From Methanobacteriota archaeon (GTDB lineage: Archaea; Thermoplasmatota; Poseidoniia; Poseidoniales; Thalassarchaeaceae), in NCBI GenBank assembly GCA_002731195.1, contig PCAI01000004.1:1-10232 (forward strand): a DNA stretch of 10,232 nucleotides. Reading direction: 5' to 3'. The translations under genes were made by a program, and so were the position numbers. Numbering within the stretch: position 1 is the stretch's first letter; each line of letters begins with the position of its first letter. Below are positions 6,999 through 10,232 of this stretch, piece after piece. The notes under the pieces are model-generated. The model made no database searches. It saw only the letters and a list, made by a program, of their open reading frames with translations, and was not told the origin of the DNA.

Positions 6999-7451
6999 AT
7001 GAGTGAAGAAGAAGGAGAACAACCATCACTTCCAGGGCCGCCTCCTGATCCATCTAGTATACCATCAGTAGTTAGGGCAGTGGGGAATTTAGATCTAAAT
7101 AATAAAGTGGATGAATTGGGTTTCTCGAAGAAGACAGACCCAGATATTAATGCAATAATTGAATTCATAAATGAAGTCGAAATACCAGATCCATTATCTA
7201 ATAATTTGTCCGGTGACCCTCAAGCAGAATCTTGGCTACAATTATTGATGACTTTGGTCGTTAGAGAACATGGACATTCTTCTCTGCCAATAAGCGCAAT
7301 TGAAAAAGTGCTAGGTGAAAAAATGAATCGTGAAGGGGTAGATTTGGAAATTTTCCTAGATAGGCTTTGGATAATGGGAAGATTGGAAAGAATATATGGT
7401 GGCGCAGAAGTTCAGTATTCTCCAAATCCTAGTTGGCTAGAATCACATTAA
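6999..7451 (+). CDS. Small acidic protein of unknown function, possible C-terminal winged helix
   Basis: I do not recognise this 150-residue protein. Its N-terminus (1-25) is acidic and proline-rich, and probably disordered. Residues 48-62 and 76-92 look helical. From about 97 to 141 the pattern is helix (ISAIEKVLGEKM), helix (VDLEIFLDRLWIMGRLERI), then a short beta-like segment (AEVQYSP), which could be a winged-helix fold. No metal-binding cysteines, signal peptide or membrane segment is seen. A good Shine-Dalgarno and the short distance to aconitase support a real, cotranscribed gene. A regulatory or DNA/protein-binding role is only a structural guess. Confidence 0.75.
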   Translation: MSEEEGEQPSLPGPPPDPSSIPSVVRAVGNLDLNNKVDELGFSKKTDPDINAIIEFINEVEIPDPLSNNLSGDPQAESWLQLLMTLVVREHGHSSLPISAIEKVLGEKMNREGVDLEIFLDRLWIMGRLERIYGGAEVQYSPNPSWLESH

Positions 7452-7507
7452 AATATTGATTTTTATCAAATCAGAATGCAATAAGGCATAATAATAAGAT
7501 GAAAGTC

Positions 7508-7511
7508 GGAG
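7508..7511 (+). promoter_or_regulatory. Shine-Dalgarno of the surface protein gene
   Basis: GGAG lies 4 bases before ATG 7516 and 7 bases before the directly following ATG 7519. Spacing favours the second ATG, which would only remove one Met. The 64-base gap before the gene also holds a weak 5-base-arm inverted repeat (TTGAT-TTTT-ATCAA, 7456-7469) and AT-rich sequence where a promoter could lie. Confidence 0.45.
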
Positions 7512-7515
7512 TAAT

Positions 7516-10232
7516 ATGATGAGAGATGATAATCAACGTGACCGCAATATCAAGAGTGGTAGAGCAATAATGCTAGTTCTTATTATGGTATCTTCAACAC
7601 TTGTTACTTTGATTCCTTCTGTGTATGCATCTCATACTACCCAGTATGCTGTCCAGAGAGATCCATCAGCTATAGCCATAGGCGATCTAGATTGTGACGG
7701 AGATAATGACATAATTGCTGCAAGTACTATGGGGCATTTCATTAGCGTACTTTACAATGATGGGTTTGGTAATGCTGAAAGCACACCAACAGGTACCTTT
7801 GCGGATAGACAAGATATATACATATCAAACAATGATACTCGTCGTGCTGGATTCAGAGACACTGCTGATGGCACTAGGGCCGAAATAGCCGATGTTGATG
7901 GTGATGATGTTAATGATATAATATACTATCAACAAAATATCAGATTCGTTGGCGAATCATTCGTCAGGCCAGCAAATCTTACTGTACTCAAAGGAGTTTG
8001 TGATGATCGTGTTAACCTCTGGGAAGATATGGCCTCAATTACGGTCACTAATCCTTATCTTTTAGATTTGGACGTTGGAGACATTGACGGAGATGGTAAT
8101 GCTGATACCGTTTTCGTTTCTCAAGATAGTACAGGCGCTAATCAGTATATCCAAGTTTATATGGGTCCAGACTACACTCTTCCCATTAATCAACAGAATA
8201 TTCCCGTACCTCTTACGAACGGAGTTTACACGGATGTCATGTTAGGTCATTGGGGGGAAACTGTACAAACTAGCGGCACACCAGGTATTCCTTCTACGGA
8301 CTGTGAAGACCTAGATCTCTGGCTACTTCGTACGCCTCCATTTAATGTAGGAGTCGGGTACTCTGTAGGACATTTTGATAATATGACAGTTCTAGAATTC
8401 AATTGTTTACCAACTGCTGGTAATGTATTTTTCTCTAATCCTATGGATCCTTCTGCACAAGGTATGCATGAGTTCAAATTAGATGCAGAACATAATTATC
8501 CACTTTATGGTATTGATATAGCCGATACTACGCCTGATGATGAGGATAATGAGATTGACCTAGTCGCAGCAATCGATGGGATAGAAGGTAGAGTAAATTA
8601 TGCTACTAGATCAGGAAATACCTGGAATACACAGAATTATGTGAATGAACTAGGAGATTATCTTGGGGCTTCACTAACTATTGCTGATGTTAACAGGGAC
8701 GGTGAAATGGATTTCTTCATACCTACTGAATTAACCTTGGAAATTATACAAGATTCCTCTGCTCAAAATCAAACATATCTAAGTTTAGAAAATCTGAGGG
8801 CTACAAATACTGTAGAAATAATACTTGCTAACCCTGATGGCCCCGGCTATCTTCCATCACTCTCATTTGATGTTGGAAGACGGCCTAGCGTTGCAATTCC
8901 TGGGCAATTACAAGGGGGAGAAGACAGTGCTCTTGAAATTGTTATAGGTCAGAGGGATTACGCATATAGATTTGCAAATAATGCAATGTGGCTCGATACT
9001 CAAGGATGGCCAGGTGCTGGAGATTATTTATCAGTTCTAACTTTGGATAATTTTGACCTAGGAATAACTGGTGTGTCTATTGAACCGGCTTCTGTAGATC
9101 CTGCAACAGGTCTAGCAATGCTTGGAGAAGGAAATAGATGGGTTAATGTTACACTGAGAAACACAGGCCTTAATGCAATTGCCAGTGGTAGTGTTGATAT
9201 CAATCTTGAAGTCAAAGAAGTACTTGGAGGAGAAGATACAATAGTTTATTCCAATGATTTTGAGGATGGAGATAATCCAAGTGTGAACACAGGAAATGCA
9301 CAATTTTCTAAATATTCATACACTGGTGAGTATCCAGAAGAGCATTCTTCTTGGCATCTAGAATCTAATTCCACAGCGGATTCTGAAAATATCTCATGGT
9401 ATGAGGCAGATAGTAATCCAACTACTTATTTCTGGGCAGGAATGGATTATGAGGATGAATCAGGCAATTATTCTTCAGGATATGTTAATCACATGGACGA
9501 AGCATTAATTTTGGAAAATATAGATCTAACGGGTGCAGATGCAGCCTTCATGGATATTTCCATGATGTGTAGCACTGGATTCTTTGAACTATTCCTTGCA
9601 GAAGCATATTCAGTTGTTGAGAGATGGTTGTATGAAGACTCTTGTGGAGTAGAGGTATGGAGTGAAGGTAATGGCTGGAAAGAAGTTTCAAGGATGGGGG
9701 GATGGGATAATGAGCGGATAGTACGTCTACTATATCTTGATCAAGATCCTGAATATAATAATTACAATGTCAATTTTGGAGGAAATTCATACCAATCAGG
9801 ATGGTTAAACTACACTGAAGATGGTGGAACTTCTGAAGCTGAAAATGAGCGAGAATCAATAGATTTGACTCCTTATGCTGGAGAAATAATAGATATAAGG
9901 TTCAGATTCCGTAGTGGATTAGAGGGCACAGTTGGCCCTGCTGGATCTTCAGACGATTCTGGATGGGATGGATTTGCTTTTGATAACATTACTATCCGTA
10001 AAAGAAATGTAGAATTTGGTAATATAACCGATGAAAATCAAGAATTATCATTCACTAATCTTGCAGCAGGAGAAAATCGAGTTGTACAATTAAATGCTGA
10101 TTTCGTCGACAATAGAACATATTACATATCTACATCGATAGATTCCGATATAACCAATCCTTCAGGAGCAGAAGATCAAGATGGAACTAATGATGAAATC
10201 AAATTCCAACTAACAGTGAAGAATCTTTTCGA
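7516..10232 (+). CDS. Large secreted surface protein with FG-GAP/VCBS, CARDB-like and MAM-like modules (3' end missing)
   Basis: The frame is open for 905 codons and runs off the window edge. Residues 1-38 are a signal peptide: charged start, hydrophobic core (IMLVLIMVSSTLVTLI), probable cleavage after SVYA. Calcium-loop motifs of FG-GAP/VCBS beta-propeller blades follow: GDLDCDGDND (56-65), DVDGDDVND (126-134), GDIDGDGNAD (188-197), a diverged DTTPDDEDNEID (337-348) and DVNRDGEMD (391-399). A CARDB-like adhesion domain starts near 512 (DLGITGVSIEP). A MAM/immune-inhibitor-A-like jelly roll runs from DFEDGDNP near 581 to GWDGFAFDNITI near 816-827. A second CARDB-like domain begins near 832 and is cut. 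Many Asn-X-Ser/Thr sites suggest glycosylation. The six cysteines (60, 162, 263, 297, 685, 710) could pair. It is probably cell-surface attached or secreted; whether it binds, digests or builds a surface layer is not visible. No catalytic motif is seen in this part. Confidence 0.88.
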   Translation, partial: MMRDDNQRDRNIKSGRAIMLVLIMVSSTLVTLIPSVYASHTTQYAVQRDPSAIAIGDLDCDGDNDIIAASTMGHFISVLYNDGFGNAESTPTGTFADRQDIYISNNDTRRAGFRDTADGTRAEIADVDGDDVNDIIYYQQNIRFVGESFVRPANLTVLKGVCDDRVNLWEDMASITVTNPYLLDLDVGDIDGDGNADTVFVSQDSTGANQYIQVYMGPDYTLPINQQNIPVPLTNGVYTDVMLGHWGETVQTSGTPGIPSTDCEDLDLWLLRTPPFNVGVGYSVGHFDNMTVLEFNCLPTAGNVFFSNPMDPSAQGMHEFKLDAEHNYPLYGIDIADTTPDDEDNEIDLVAAIDGIEGRVNYATRSGNTWNTQNYVNELGDYLGASLTIADVNRDGEMDFFIPTELTLEIIQDSSAQNQTYLSLENLRATNTVEIILANPDGPGYLPSLSFDVGRRPSVAIPGQLQGGEDSALEIVIGQRDYAYRFANNAMWLDTQGWPGAGDYLSVLTLDNFDLGITGVSIEPASVDPATGLAMLGEGNRWVNVTLRNTGLNAIASGSVDINLEVKEVLGGEDTIVYSNDFEDGDNPSVNTGNAQFSKYSYTGEYPEEHSSWHLESNSTADSENISWYEADSNPTTYFWAGMDYEDESGNYSSGYVNHMDEALILENIDLTGADAAFMDISMMCSTGFFELFLAEAYSVVERWLYEDSCGVEVWSEGNGWKEVSRMGGWDNERIVRLLYLDQDPEYNNYNVNFGGNSYQSGWLNYTEDGGTSEAENERESIDLTPYAGEIIDIRFRFRSGLEGTVGPAGSSDDSGWDGFAFDNITIRKRNVEFGNITDENQELSFTNLAAGENRVVQLNADFVDNRTYYISTSIDSDITNPSGAEDQDGTNDEIKFQLTVKNLF

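Noticed and set aside
7456..7469. TTGAT-TTTT-ATCAA as a terminator after the small acidic gene
   Set aside because: The stem is only five AT-rich pairs with no following T-tract, so it is too weak to call.
8247..9303. Minus-strand open frames at 8247-8477, 9024-9215 and 9112-9303
   Set aside because: They fall inside the continuous surface-protein frame and show no family features; two overlap each other.

Overview
The window looks like a piece of an archaeal chromosome, most plausibly from an uncultured marine euryarchaeon of the Poseidoniia (Marine Group II/III). Pointers are the AT-rich composition, a two-subunit ferredoxin-dependent 2-oxoacid oxidoreductase with a gamma-alpha fusion subunit, an AcnA-type aconitase, tightly packed genes, and a very long secreted protein with FG-GAP/VCBS, CARDB-like and MAM-like modules. 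The lineage is inferred from gene content; no phylogenetic marker was tested.

Layout. A tRNA-Gln(CTG) with encoded CCA lies at 11-86 (minus). Next on the minus strand is a two-gene operon, korA then korB (2957 down to 142), for a 2-oxoacid:ferredoxin oxidoreductase, probably specific for 2-oxoglutarate. A divergent promoter region (about 2958-3097) with an 18-base near-perfect palindrome separates it from the plus-strand genes. These are a membrane-anchored protein with an N-terminal TPR-like region and an outward-facing cyclophilin domain (3098-4210), aconitase (4270-6957), a small acidic protein of unknown function with a possible winged-helix C-terminus (6999-7451), and a secreted surface protein starting near 7516 that runs off the right edge. 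No gene-free stretch exceeds 300 bases.

How the genes fit together. Aconitase makes isocitrate from citrate. KorAB would oxidise the 2-oxoglutarate formed later in the cycle to succinyl-CoA and reduce ferredoxin. The two lie about 1.3 kb apart, separated by the cyclophilin gene and the divergent promoter region. The cyclophilin, predicted to act outside the membrane, could help fold exported proteins such as the surface protein nearby, but only proximity supports that.

Most notable is the start of korB. The conserved iron-sulfur motif CPGCG lies upstream of the first ATG, and no ATG, GTG or TTG exists in frame between that motif and the preceding stop. A strong Shine-Dalgarno sits 7 bases before an ATA that overlaps the korA stop as ATAG. 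This suggests a non-canonical start codon, a -1 frameshift from korA, or a base error.
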